A stretch of DNA of 64,000 nt from Erythrobacter aureus (lineage in GTDB: Bacteria > Pseudomonadota > Alphaproteobacteria > Sphingomonadales > Sphingomonadaceae). A model generated the notes under the pieces. That model ran no database searches, was not told the DNA's origin, and saw only the letters and a list, made by a program, of their open reading frames with translations. Shown piece by piece: positions 16,302-25,834 of this stretch; within the stretch, counting starts at the first letter, position 1, and each line of letters starts with the position of its first letter. The DNA is taken from the NCBI RefSeq assembly GCF_003355455.1, contig NZ_CP031357.1:1280501-1344500 (forward strand). The letters run 5' to 3'. The position numbers were made by a program, and so were the translations under genes.

Positions 16302-18067
16302 ACGCCTTTTCCGGCTTCGGGCCTGCGATCGCCGCAGGCAAGAGCGGGCACGGGGCGGTGAGCATGGCCGTGGCCTCCGGCCGCGTCCAACTGGTCACCG
16401 TGCGGCAGCGCTCGCTGACGCTCGCTCGCTGGCGCATATTGTGGATCGTTCTGGGCTTCGTTTTCGTCGCCCTGCTGGCGCTGGTGCGGATTTCCTATCT
16501 CGGCATGTCCGACCAGGGATTGCGCGGGACGTCGCTCGAAGAGGCCTTGTTGCCCCCTCGTGGGGAAATTACCGATCGCAATGGTGTGCCGCTTGCCCGT
16601 GCGTTTCCGGCCTATGCTCTGTGGTTCAACCCGAAGGCGTTGGGCGAAGGCGGGGCTCCGCTGGTGCGCGATCCCGCAACCGTTGCGGCAAAGTTGAAAG
16701 CGATCTTCCCCGATCTCGACGAGACCGCCGTGACCGCCCAGCTCGCTTCGGGAAAACAGGGCTATATCCGCCGCCGCGTTCTGCCGGAAGAGGCCAATCG
16801 CGTGCAGGAAATCGGCGAACTCGCGCTGGAAATGCCGATGGAAAACGACCGGCATTATCCGCAGGGTTCGATGGCCGCGCATGTTCTTGGTTACGTCGCC
16901 GCCGATGGCAAGGGGCGCGTCGGGATGGAGCAAGTGCTCGACGCGCAGCTTTCCAATCCGGCAACGCGCGGCACTCCGGTCGCGCTGTCAATCGATTCCC
17001 GCGTTCAGGGCGCGCTGGAAGACGAATTGCGGCGTGGCATGAAGCTCGTCCAGGCGCAGGGCGGGGCGGGCATCGTGCTCGACGTCGATACGGGCGAGGT
17101 GCTCGCACTGGCCTCGCTGCCCGAATTCGACCCCAACAAGATCGATGCGCGCGGCGAAAAACTCATGTTCAACCGGGTGACCAACCAGGTCTATGAATTG
17201 GGTTCGACCTTCAAGCCCTTGTCGGTTGCCGCGGCGATCGATGCTGGCGTGGTGCGCAATCTGGGTCGGCGCTGGGATGCCAGCCCGGTCAAGGTCGGCC
17301 GCTTCAGTATCAAGGACAGCCATGACATGGGCGCCGACCTCAATGTGGTCGAGACGCTGATCCATTCGTCCAACACCGTTACCGCGCGCGTGGTCGACGA
17401 GCTGGGTCCCGAACGCATGCGCCGCACTATGATCGATCTCGGTATGAACGAGCGCCCCTATATCGAGCTCCCCGCAAAGGGTTTTCCGATCTGGCCCGGC
17501 GAGAAGTGGCGGCGCCTGCGCTCGATGACGATCGGCTACGGTCACGGGATCGCCGTGACCCCCCTGCATCTCGCCAGCGCCTATGCGGCGATGGTCAATG
17601 GCGGTATCTGGCGTCCGACGACCCTGAAAAAGCTCGGCCCGGGCGAGGCCCCCAAGGGGCGCCGGGTCTTCAAGGCCTCGACGTCGAGCAGGATGCGGCA
17701 GATTTTGCGGGCGATCTCGATCTACGGTACCGGCAAGAACGCCGATGCGCCGGGTTATCGCGTAGGCGGCAAGACCGGATCTGCCGAGAAACCGGGCGGT
17801 AAGGCGGGCTATCGGCGGACGGCGCTGGTTTCGACCTTCGCCGCGGCCTTTCCGATGGACCGGCCGCGCTACGTAGTTATCGCCATGCTCGACGAACCGC
17901 GCGGCACACTGGCCAGTTCCTACCAGCGTACCGCCGCCTGGAACGCGGCGCCCATCGTGGGCCGCCTGGTTCCGCGCATCGGCCCGCTTATCGGCGTGCG
18001 CCCCGACGATACGCGCGACGTCGATATTTCCGATATCAAGCCGCTGATCCCGGAGGCGAACAAGTGA
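16298..18067 (+). CDS. ftsI: Peptidoglycan transpeptidase FtsI (PBP3)
   Basis: The septal D,D-transpeptidase, 589 residues. One membrane helix (48-66) is followed by the pedestal domain and the penicillin-binding domain with active-site S303 in STFK, SSN (357-359) and KTGS (492-495). It crosslinks septal glycan strands with FtsW. GTG start at 16298, overlapping ftsL by four bases. The N-terminal cytoplasmic extension of about 45 residues is longer than in E. coli. Confidence 0.95.
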   Translation: MNAFSGFGPAIAAGKSGHGAVSMAVASGRVQLVTVRQRSLTLARWRILWIVLGFVFVALLALVRISYLGMSDQGLRGTSLEEALLPPRGEITDRNGVPLARAFPAYALWFNPKALGEGGAPLVRDPATVAAKLKAIFPDLDETAVTAQLASGKQGYIRRRVLPEEANRVQEIGELALEMPMENDRHYPQGSMAAHVLGYVAADGKGRVGMEQVLDAQLSNPATRGTPVALSIDSRVQGALEDELRRGMKLVQAQGGAGIVLDVDTGEVLALASLPEFDPNKIDARGEKLMFNRVTNQVYELGSTFKPLSVAAAIDAGVVRNLGRRWDASPVKVGRFSIKDSHDMGADLNVVETLIHSSNTVTARVVDELGPERMRRTMIDLGMNERPYIELPAKGFPIWPGEKWRRLRSMTIGYGHGIAVTPLHLASAYAAMVNGGIWRPTTLKKLGPGEAPKGRRVFKASTSSRMRQILRAISIYGTGKNADAPGYRVGGKTGSAEKPGGKAGYRRTALVSTFAAAFPMDRPRYVVIAMLDEPRGTLASSYQRTAAWNAAPIVGRLVPRIGPLIGVRPDDTRDVDISDIKPLIPEANK

Positions 18068-19536
18068 AGCTTGCCAAGCTCTGCGCCGCAGCGGGGTATC
18101 CCTGCGATGCCGATATCAACGTGACCGGTTTCGCGATCGACAACCGCAAGGTTGCGCCCGGTACGGTGTTCGGAGCCTTTCAGGGCTCGCAGGTCAATGG
18201 CGAGGACTTCATCGACGCCGCTATCGAGAGCGGCGCAGTCGCGGTGGTCGCCCGGCCCGGTGCGAAGGTCGAAGGTGCTATCCATATCGCCGACGATACG
18301 CCGCGCCGCGCTTTCGCCGCTTTGGCTGCGCAATATTTCACGCCGGTGCCGGATCATATCGTCGCCGTCACGGGGACCAACGGCAAGACCTCTACCGTCG
18401 AAATGACGCGGCAGATCTGGCGCATGGCGGGCGAGCGCGCGGCAAGTATCGGAACGCTGGGCGTCACCACGCCGGATGAAAGCGTTTCGACCGGGCTGAC
18501 GACGCCCGACATCGTCACCTTCCTGTCGAACCTCAGCGGGCTGGCGCGCGAAGGCGTGACCCATGTCGCCTATGAGGCTTCGAGCCACGGCCTTTCGCAA
18601 TATCGCAATGAGGGTGTGGCGGTGGAAGCTGCCGGTTTCACCAATTTCAGCCGCGACCATCTCGACTACCATGCCGACATGGAAGAATATTTCGCGGCCA
18701 AGATGCGGCTGTTCGACGAAGTGGTATCCGACGGCGCAACTGCGGTCGTATGGATGGGCTCGGGCGAAAGCGGCTGGAATGCGCGTGCGGTCGAACATGC
18801 TTCAAAGCGCGGACTGGCCATCATGACCGTGGGCGAGCAGGGCGAGGCAATCCGGCTGACGAAGCGCGAGCCGACTCAACTCGGCCAGTCGCTGACGGTC
18901 GAACATGAGGGCAAGAACCGGACGATCAACCTGCCGCTGATCGGCGCCTATCAGGTTTCGAACGCTCTCGCGGCCGCCGGTCTTGCCTTGGCGACGGGTA
19001 TCGATGCAGGGCTGGTGTGGGATGCGGTCGCCCGTTTGCAGCCAGTGCGCGGACGGCTCGAACGCGCTGTGATCGCGCCTTCGGGCGCGCCGGTCTATGT
19101 CGATTATGCCCACACGCCCGACGCGCTGGAAGCGGCGATCGCGGCGCTGCGTCCGCACGTCGATGGCAGACTGATCACAGTGTTCGGTGCCGGCGGCGAC
19201 CGCGATCATGGCAAGCGCGTCCCCATGGGCGAGGCAGCCGCCAAGGCCAGCGATGTGGTAATCGTTACCGACGACAATCCGCGCGGCGAGGATCCTGCGG
19301 AAATCCGCCGCCAGGTGCTTGCCGGAGCGCCGCGGGCGCGCGAAGTTGGCGGACGTCGCGAAGCCATCCTCGCAGCTATTGCCGAAGCGGGCGCGGACGA
19401 TATCGTCCTGGTCGCCGGCAAAGGACATGAAACGGGTCAGATCATCGGATCGGGAGAAAACATGCGTGTGTTGCCCTTCGACGACGTCGATGTCGCGCGC
19501 GAATGCGCTGCTGAAATAGCCAGAGGTGCCGCATGA
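18064..19536 (+). CDS. murE: UDP-MurNAc-tripeptide synthetase (meso-DAP adding)
   Basis: Adds the third residue to UDP-MurNAc-L-Ala-D-Glu. The 490-residue Mur ligase has the ATP loop TGTNGKT (103-109) and DNPRGEDP (404-411), the motif that selects meso-diaminopimelate instead of lysine. This fits a gram-negative wall and the lysA gene at 55553, which uses the same DAP pool. Starts with GTG in a four-base overlap with ftsI. Confidence 0.96.
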   Translation: MKLAKLCAAAGYPCDADINVTGFAIDNRKVAPGTVFGAFQGSQVNGEDFIDAAIESGAVAVVARPGAKVEGAIHIADDTPRRAFAALAAQYFTPVPDHIVAVTGTNGKTSTVEMTRQIWRMAGERAASIGTLGVTTPDESVSTGLTTPDIVTFLSNLSGLAREGVTHVAYEASSHGLSQYRNEGVAVEAAGFTNFSRDHLDYHADMEEYFAAKMRLFDEVVSDGATAVVWMGSGESGWNARAVEHASKRGLAIMTVGEQGEAIRLTKREPTQLGQSLTVEHEGKNRTINLPLIGAYQVSNALAAAGLALATGIDAGLVWDAVARLQPVRGRLERAVIAPSGAPVYVDYAHTPDALEAAIAALRPHVDGRLITVFGAGGDRDHGKRVPMGEAAAKASDVVIVTDDNPRGEDPAEIRRQVLAGAPRAREVGGRREAILAAIAEAGADDIVLVAGKGHETGQIIGSGENMRVLPFDDVDVARECAAEIARGAA

Positions 19537-20999
19537 GCGCGGCGATTCTGCGCCACCCGGCCTATGTCGAATGGCCCGCCGATCCGCGCGACCGGCTGCC
19601 GCTGACGCTGTGGGATGCGAAGAGCATCGCCGAGGCAGTCGGCGGCACTGCAAGTCATGATTTTCAGGTCGCCGGTGTCGAAATGGATAGCCGCGACGTG
19701 GTCAATGGCGATCTGTTCGTCGCGCTCAAGGGCGAGGCGATGGATGGCCATCGCTTTCTCGACAAGGCTTTCGCCAATGGCGCTGCCGGGGCGATCGTCG
19801 ACCGCCCGGTCGAATGGCCGCACATACTCGTCGAAGACACCAGCAAGGCACTCGAGGCGCTGGCGCGCGCGGCCCGCAGCCGCGCCGAAGCGACAATCAT
19901 CGGCGTGACCGGATCGGTGGGCAAAACCGGCGTCAAGGAAGCGATTTTCGCCAGCCTCGAACGCGCCAGCCGCGGTGCGGCGCACCGTTCGACCCGCAGC
20001 TACAACAACCATGTCGGTGTGCCGCTGAGCCTGGCCCGCATGCCCGCGCGCAGCCGCTTCGGCGTCTTCGAGATGGGTATGAATCATGCGGGCGAGATCG
20101 AGGGCCTCACGACGCAAGTGCGCCCGCATGTCGCGGTCATCACCACCATCGCCCCGGCGCATATCGAGAACCTCGGCAGCATGGAGGCGATCGCCGACGC
20201 CAAGGCGGAAATCTTCGCCGGGCTGGAGCCGGGTGGCGTTGCCGTGATCCCCGCCGATACCCCTCACTACGAACAGCTCAAGCTCGCGGCTCTGCGGGTG
20301 GGGGCGCGGGTCGTCAGCTTCGGCAGGGCGCGCTTTGCCGACATGCGCCTGCTCGACGCGATTCCCAGCGCCAATGGCGGCAGCCTCGTGACCTGCGAAT
20401 TCCCCGAAGGACGGCTGTGCTACACCGTTGCCGAACCCGGCGATCACTGGGTGGTGAACTCGCTGGCGGTCATGGCGGCGGTGCGCGCGGCGGGCGGCGA
20501 TCTGGCGGCGGCCGGTCTCGCACTTGCCGAAATGGGCGGCCTCAAGGGGCGCGGCGCGCGCCATGGCATCGACGCTCCCGGCGGAAAGGCGCTGTTAATC
20601 GACGAAAGTTACAATGCCAATCCCGCCAGCATGCGCGCCACGCTTGCGCAACTGGCCCAAACGCCTTCGACCCGGCGCATTACCGTTCTCGGAGCGATGA
20701 AGGAACTGGGCGATTTCGCTCCCAGGTTCCACGCCGCCCTGGCCGAGCCGATCATCGAAGCCGATGTCGATTACGCGTTGCTGGTTGGCGACGAGATGCG
20801 TGTGCTCGCGCGGGAATTGGGGAAACCGCAGAACACCGCGCTTGGCAAGCCGCTTGCCTACGCGCATTGCGATAGTGCCGACGAGGCGATCGAGCTGCTC
20901 GAGGACTTCGGTGTCGTCGCGGGCGATGCCATTCTGGTCAAGGGCTCCAACTCGGTCGGCCTTGGTCGGCTCGTGGATCATTTCACCCGCGTCGGCTGA
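19533..20999 (+). CDS. murF: UDP-MurNAc-pentapeptide synthetase
   Basis: Adds D-Ala-D-Ala to the UDP-MurNAc-tripeptide. The 488-residue Mur ligase has the ATP loop TGSVGKT (126-132) and the DESYNANPASMRA block typical of MurF. The start ATG lies in a four-base overlap with murE. The D-Ala-D-Ala comes from Ddl, encoded later in the same cluster. Confidence 0.96.
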   Translation: MSAAILRHPAYVEWPADPRDRLPLTLWDAKSIAEAVGGTASHDFQVAGVEMDSRDVVNGDLFVALKGEAMDGHRFLDKAFANGAAGAIVDRPVEWPHILVEDTSKALEALARAARSRAEATIIGVTGSVGKTGVKEAIFASLERASRGAAHRSTRSYNNHVGVPLSLARMPARSRFGVFEMGMNHAGEIEGLTTQVRPHVAVITTIAPAHIENLGSMEAIADAKAEIFAGLEPGGVAVIPADTPHYEQLKLAALRVGARVVSFGRARFADMRLLDAIPSANGGSLVTCEFPEGRLCYTVAEPGDHWVVNSLAVMAAVRAAGGDLAAAGLALAEMGGLKGRGARHGIDAPGGKALLIDESYNANPASMRATLAQLAQTPSTRRITVLGAMKELGDFAPRFHAALAEPIIEADVDYALLVGDEMRVLARELGKPQNTALGKPLAYAHCDSADEAIELLEDFGVVAGDAILVKGSNSVGLGRLVDHFTRVG

Positions 21000-21016
21000 C
21001 GCGACGAGAGGCTTGC

Positions 21017-22087
21017 TTGCTTTATCTCCTCGCCGAATGGTTGAATTTCGAAGGCATCTTCAACCTCGTGCGCTATCAGACCTTCCGCGCCGGGGCGACG
21101 CTGATGACCGCGCTGGTGATCGGCCTGGTGATCGGCCCACGTTTCATCGACATGTTGCGTGTCCGGCAGGGCAAGGGGCAGCCGATCCGCGAAGACGGCC
21201 CGCAGAGCCATCTTGCCAAGCGCGGCACGCCGACCATGGGCGGGCTGATGATCCTCATCAGCCTGTCGCTGTCGGTCCTGGTATGGATGGATTTGCGCAA
21301 CCCGTTCATCTGGGCGTGTCTCGCGGTCACGCTGGGGTTCGGCCTGATCGGCTTCCTCGACGATTACGACAAGGTTTCAAAGGCCAGCCACAAGGGCGTT
21401 TCCGCGCGTGTGCGGTTGCTGCTGGAATTCGCGGTGGCGGGCGTGGCCGCCTATATCACGGTCAGCCAGATCAACACTTTCGTCTATGTTCCCTTCGTCA
21501 ATGATTTCGGCGTCGAGCTGGGCGCGTTCTACTATGTCTTCGCTGCCGTTGTGATCGTCGGGGCGGGCAATGCAGTGAATCTGACCGACGGGCTCGACGG
21601 GCTGGCAACCATGCCGGTAATCATCGCGGCCGGTACTTTCGCGCTGATCGCCTATCTCGTCGGCCGCGTGGACTATTCCGAATATCTCGGCATCCCGCAT
21701 GTCGCGGGCGCGGGCGAACTGGCGATCTTCTGTGCCGCGATCATGGGCGCGGGGCTCGCCTTCCTGTGGTTCAACGCGCCGCCCGCCGCCGTCTTCATGG
21801 GCGACACGGGCAGTCTCGCATTGGGCGGTGCGCTCGGCGCGATTGCGGTGGCGACGCATCACGAGATCGTCCTGGCCATCGTCGGCGGCCTGTTCGTGTT
21901 CGAGGCGCTCAGCGTCATCATCCAGGTGTTCTGGTTCAAGCGCACCGGCAAGCGGGTGTTTCGCATGGCCCCGATCCACCACCATTTCGAACAGCTCGGC
22001 TGGTCGGAGAGCAAGGTCGTGATCCGCTTCTGGATCGTGTCGATCGTGCTCGCACTCATGGGGCTCGCGACGCTCAAGCTACGATGA
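21017..22087 (+). CDS. mraY: Phospho-MurNAc-pentapeptide transferase
   Basis: An integral membrane enzyme that makes lipid I by moving phospho-MurNAc-pentapeptide to undecaprenyl phosphate. The protein has 356 residues and about ten helices; FLDDYDKV holds the catalytic aspartates, GNAVNLTDGLDGLA is the family loop and PIHHHFE the histidine loop. The start is TTG at 21017 with GAGAGG just upstream; the family start LYLLAEWLNFEG supports it. A 17-base gap separates it from murF, the longest gap in this part of the cluster. Confidence 0.95.
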   Translation: MLYLLAEWLNFEGIFNLVRYQTFRAGATLMTALVIGLVIGPRFIDMLRVRQGKGQPIREDGPQSHLAKRGTPTMGGLMILISLSLSVLVWMDLRNPFIWACLAVTLGFGLIGFLDDYDKVSKASHKGVSARVRLLLEFAVAGVAAYITVSQINTFVYVPFVNDFGVELGAFYYVFAAVVIVGAGNAVNLTDGLDGLATMPVIIAAGTFALIAYLVGRVDYSEYLGIPHVAGAGELAIFCAAIMGAGLAFLWFNAPPAAVFMGDTGSLALGGALGAIAVATHHEIVLAIVGGLFVFEALSVIIQVFWFKRTGKRVFRMAPIHHHFEQLGWSESKVVIRFWIVSIVLALMGLATLKLR

Positions 22088-23379
22088 TCACCTCGACCGC
22101 CTGGAAGGACAAGAAATACGCGGTGCTCGGCCTCGCGCGGTCCGGCCGGGCCACGGTCGAGGCGCTGCTGACGGCAGGCGCGGACGTGCTCGTGTGGGAC
22201 GACCGCGCCGAGGCGCGCGCGCCTTTTAGCGGGCGCTGCGCCATCGGCGATCCGCTGGAGGCGGACCTGACCGGCTATGCGGGCGTGGTGGTCAGCCCCG
22301 GCGTCCCGCTCAACACCCACCCGATCAAGCCCCATGCCGACAGCTTCGGCGCGCCGGTGATCGGCGATGTGGAGCTTTTTGCGCAGGCGAGGGCGGAACT
22401 GCCGCCGCACAAGATCGTCGGCATCACCGGCACCAACGGCAAGTCGACCACCACCGCGCTGGTTCACCACATTCTGCAAGAGGCAGGCGTGCCGACCACC
22501 ATGGGCGGCAATATCGGCCTGCCGATTCTCGAGCAGGAGCCTTTGCCCGAAGGTGGGGTCTATGTGCTGGAGCTGTCGAGCTACCAGATCGATCTTACCT
22601 ATTCGCTCGATTGCGACGTGGCGGTGCTGCTGAACATTACGCCGGATCATCTGGACCGGTACGATGGGGATTTCGCGAAATATGCGGCCAGCAAGTCGCG
22701 TCTGCTTGCGATGCAGAGGCGCGGTCAGAATTCCATCGCCCGATTTACCGATGCGCGGGTATTGGGCCAATTTGCCGAAGGTACGATTGCGAGCATCCTC
22801 GAGGATGTCTTGAAGAACAGGGGGGTGGAGCCCAGCGGGCAGGCCGATTGGCCATCGCTGCAAGGCCCTCACAATTTGGAGAACGCTGCCGCAGCCATCG
22901 AGGTCTGCGACATACTGGGCCTCGCCGGGCCGCAAATCCGCGCGGGACTAGAGAGTTACAGAGGCCTTCCGCACCGCATGGAGCGTGTCGCCGAAATCTC
23001 CGGTGTCGCCTATGTCAACGACAGCAAGGGCACCAATACCGCTGCCTCCGCTCCCGCGCTGGCCGCGTTCGACAACATCCACTGGATCGTCGGCGGGCTC
23101 GCCAAGGAGCCGGGGCTGGGCGAATGCGAGGCGGAGCTGGGCCACGTCAAGGCCGCCTACACCATCGGCAAGGCCGGGCCGGACTTCGCCGCATTGCTCC
23201 AGCCCCACGTGCCGGTGGAACAGTGCGAAACGCTCGACCGCGCCGTGGCTGCTGCCGCCGCGAAGGCCGAGGCGGGTGACACCGTCCTCCTCTCTCCCGC
23301 CTGCGCCAGCTTCGACCAGTATGCCGATTTCGAAAAACGCGGCGAGCATTTCCGCGCGCTGGTGGAGGGGCTGACATGA
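22084..23379 (+). CDS. murD: UDP-MurNAc-alanine--D-glutamate ligase
   Basis: Adds D-glutamate to UDP-MurNAc-L-Ala. The 431-residue Mur ligase has the ATP loop TGTNGKST (115-122), LELSSYQI and NDSKGTN blocks. ATGA overlap with mraY at its start and with ftsW at its end. The open frame upstream of the ATG lies inside mraY and is not real. Confidence 0.96.
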   Translation: MITSTAWKDKKYAVLGLARSGRATVEALLTAGADVLVWDDRAEARAPFSGRCAIGDPLEADLTGYAGVVVSPGVPLNTHPIKPHADSFGAPVIGDVELFAQARAELPPHKIVGITGTNGKSTTTALVHHILQEAGVPTTMGGNIGLPILEQEPLPEGGVYVLELSSYQIDLTYSLDCDVAVLLNITPDHLDRYDGDFAKYAASKSRLLAMQRRGQNSIARFTDARVLGQFAEGTIASILEDVLKNRGVEPSGQADWPSLQGPHNLENAAAAIEVCDILGLAGPQIRAGLESYRGLPHRMERVAEISGVAYVNDSKGTNTAASAPALAAFDNIHWIVGGLAKEPGLGECEAELGHVKAAYTIGKAGPDFAALLQPHVPVEQCETLDRAVAAAAAKAEAGDTVLLSPACASFDQYADFEKRGEHFRALVEGLT

Positions 23380-24641
23380 ACACCATGCAGCCCTACGTCC
23401 CCGGCAAGCGCCAGCCCGCGCACATCCCCAAGGGCAAGATCTCTCGCTGGACCGAACTCAAGATCTGGTGGCGCGAGATCGACCGGGTGCTGCTGTTGCT
23501 GGTCCTGCTGCTGATGAGCTTCGGCACCATCGCCGTGGCCGCCGCCAGCCCGGCGAGTGCGGATCGGCTTTCGACTTCGAGCCAGACGCTCGACCCGCTC
23601 TATTTCTTCTACCGGCATCTCGCCTGGCAGGTCCTGGCGCTGGGAACCATGCTTGGAATATCCATGCTGGCGCGTGAGAATGCGCGGCGTCTCGGCATAT
23701 TGCTCGCAGCGGTCATGACGGTGCTGCTGTTCCTCGTCCCCATAATCGGGGTAGAAATCAACGGGGCACGCCGCTGGATCAGTCTGGGCATGCAGTTCCA
23801 GCCTTCCGAGTTTCTCAAGCCCGGCTTCGCCATCGCCATGGCCTGGATCCTGAGCTGGCGCATGCGCGATCCCAACCTGCCGGTGCTGGGCATCGCCACT
23901 GCCTATCTGGCGCTGATTGCCGCGCTGATGATGATGCAGCCCAATTTCGGCGGCACGATCCTGTTCGGCGGCGTGTGGTTCGTGATGGTGGTGCTGTCTG
24001 GCGTCGACGTGAAGCGGCTTGGCGCGGTGATCGGCGGCGGGATTGTCGTTCTTACCGCGACCTATTTCCTGTATGACAATGCACGCCACCGGATCGATGC
24101 TTTTCTCGGCGGAGGCACGGCTTTCGATCAGGTCGATCTCGCCAGTCGCACCCTGCTGGCCGGGGGCTGGACGGGGGCGGGCTATGGCCTCGGCATCCGC
24201 AAGATGAGCCTGCCTGAGGCGCATACCGACTATATATTCAGCGTCATCGGCGAGGAATTCGGCCTGATCGCCTGCGGGCTGATCGTCCTGCTTTACCTTG
24301 CGATCGTGGTGCGGGTCCTGATGCGGTTGATCGATGAGGAGGATATTTTCGCGCTGCTGGCCGGGGCTGGGCTCATCGCCCTGCTCGGCGGGCAGGCTTT
24401 CATCAATATCCTCGTCAATCTGCAGCTTTTCCCTTCCAAGGGCATGACGCTGCCGCTGGTGAGCTATGGCGGATCGTCCACAATCGCGATCTGTCTCAAT
24501 GTCGGGCTGATGCTGGCGGTCACGCGGCGCAATCCGTTCCTGAAAAGCAAGACCAGGGGACTTGGCGACAGGCTCGGCTTAGGGCAGACGGCCCCGATGA
24601 AAGACCAGACGGGTTCCGCACGGCGGGAGATACATCCATGA
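23376..24641 (+). CDS. ftsW: Septal glycan polymerase FtsW
   Basis: A SEDS-family membrane protein of 421 residues with about ten helices that polymerises septal glycan together with FtsI. The family blocks NGARRWISLG, QPSEFLKPGF (with the conserved glutamate region), HTDYIFSVIGEEFG and MTLPLVSYGGSS are present. Short soluble tails on both sides (about 1-35 and 385-421). Coupled by ATGA overlaps with murD and murG. FtsW is preferred to RodA or lipid II flippase calls because of the dcw position. Confidence 0.95.
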   Translation: MNTMQPYVPGKRQPAHIPKGKISRWTELKIWWREIDRVLLLLVLLLMSFGTIAVAAASPASADRLSTSSQTLDPLYFFYRHLAWQVLALGTMLGISMLARENARRLGILLAAVMTVLLFLVPIIGVEINGARRWISLGMQFQPSEFLKPGFAIAMAWILSWRMRDPNLPVLGIATAYLALIAALMMMQPNFGGTILFGGVWFVMVVLSGVDVKRLGAVIGGGIVVLTATYFLYDNARHRIDAFLGGGTAFDQVDLASRTLLAGGWTGAGYGLGIRKMSLPEAHTDYIFSVIGEEFGLIACGLIVLLYLAIVVRVLMRLIDEEDIFALLAGAGLIALLGGQAFINILVNLQLFPSKGMTLPLVSYGGSSTIAICLNVGLMLAVTRRNPFLKSKTRGLGDRLGLGQTAPMKDQTGSARREIHP

Positions 24642-25834
24642 CCGGTGCAAATCGCCACTATGTCCTCGCCGCTGGCGGCACGGGCGGGCACCTTTTGCCC
24701 GCCTTTGCGCTGGCCACCGAGCTGGAACGGCGCGGACACCATGTCGCGCTGATTACCGATGCGCGCGGCGCCGAGATTCCCGGCAAGCCCGACTTCCTGC
24801 CCGCGCATGTCATTCCGGCGGGGCGGTTCGGCCGCAATCCGCTCACCTGGTTCAAGGGACTGATGGCGGTTCTCGAGGGGCGCCGCATGGCTCTGCGTTT
24901 GTTCGACAGCTTCGAACCGAGTGCGGTCGTCGGGTTCGGCGGCTACCCTTCGCTGCCGACGATCCTTGCCGCCACCAGCGCGGATGTGCCGACCGTTGTG
25001 CATGAGCAGAACGCTGTTCTGGGCCGCGTGAACCGCCTGTTCGCAGGCCGGGTGCAGGCGATCGCAACCGCCTATCCGGAGGTCGAGCGGCTCGATACGA
25101 AACATGCGGAGAAGGTTCACCTTGTCGGCAATCCGGTGCGCGCGGGCGTGCTGTCGCTGCGCGAAGTGCCGTTTCCCGCCTTTACCGAAGACGGTCTGCT
25201 GCGCGTGTTGGTGACAGGCGGCAGTCAGGGTGCCCGGGTTTTGTCCGAAATCGTGCCCGACGGCCTCTCGATGCTGCCGCCCGCCTTGCGCCAGCGGCTG
25301 CAGGTCACTCAGCAATGCCGCCCCGAAGATCTGGACGCAGTGCGCGAGCGCTATCGCAACCACGGCATTCCGGCGGAACTGGCGACCTATTTCGAGGATA
25401 TGGCCGCACGGCTTGCCGATGCGCATCTGTTCATCGGGCGCGCGGGCGCTTCGACGATTGCGGAACTGACCGCTGTCGGCCGCCCTGCAATCCTTATTCC
25501 GCTGCCGATCGCGACCGATGACCATCAGGCCGCCAATACGCGCGAGCTGACCCGGTCTGGCGGTGCGCGCATGATCCGGCAGGAACGCTTTTCCGGCAAG
25601 GAGCTGGCCAAGCAGATCAAGGCGCTGGCGGAAAATCCGCAGGGGCTCGCCAAAGCGGCGCATGCGGCGTGGAATTGCGGCAGGCCCCGGGCGGCCCAGG
25701 ATCTCGCCGATCTCGTCGAAAGTTTCGGCGGAGCGGACATGATGGATGTGATCCGCGTGGGCGGCAACAATGCGCGCGGCGCTTCGCAGGGCATGGCCGC
25801 AGGCCAGGGCGCAAGCCGGGAGATCACGAAATGA
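24638..25834 (+). CDS. murG: Lipid II synthase MurG (UDP-GlcNAc transferase)
   Basis: A peripheral GT28 enzyme on the inner face of the membrane that adds GlcNAc to lipid I. The 398-residue protein has GGTGGH (13-18) in the acceptor domain and the C-terminal donor part HLFIGRAGASTIAELTAVGRP with IPLPIATDDHQAANT. The C-terminus is about 30 residues longer than in E. coli and low in complexity. Overlaps ftsW and murC by four bases each. Confidence 0.95.
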   Translation: MTGANRHYVLAAGGTGGHLLPAFALATELERRGHHVALITDARGAEIPGKPDFLPAHVIPAGRFGRNPLTWFKGLMAVLEGRRMALRLFDSFEPSAVVGFGGYPSLPTILAATSADVPTVVHEQNAVLGRVNRLFAGRVQAIATAYPEVERLDTKHAEKVHLVGNPVRAGVLSLREVPFPAFTEDGLLRVLVTGGSQGARVLSEIVPDGLSMLPPALRQRLQVTQQCRPEDLDAVRERYRNHGIPAELATYFEDMAARLADAHLFIGRAGASTIAELTAVGRPAILIPLPIATDDHQAANTRELTRSGGARMIRQERFSGKELAKQIKALAENPQGLAKAAHAAWNCGRPRAAQDLADLVESFGGADMMDVIRVGGNNARGASQGMAAGQGASREITK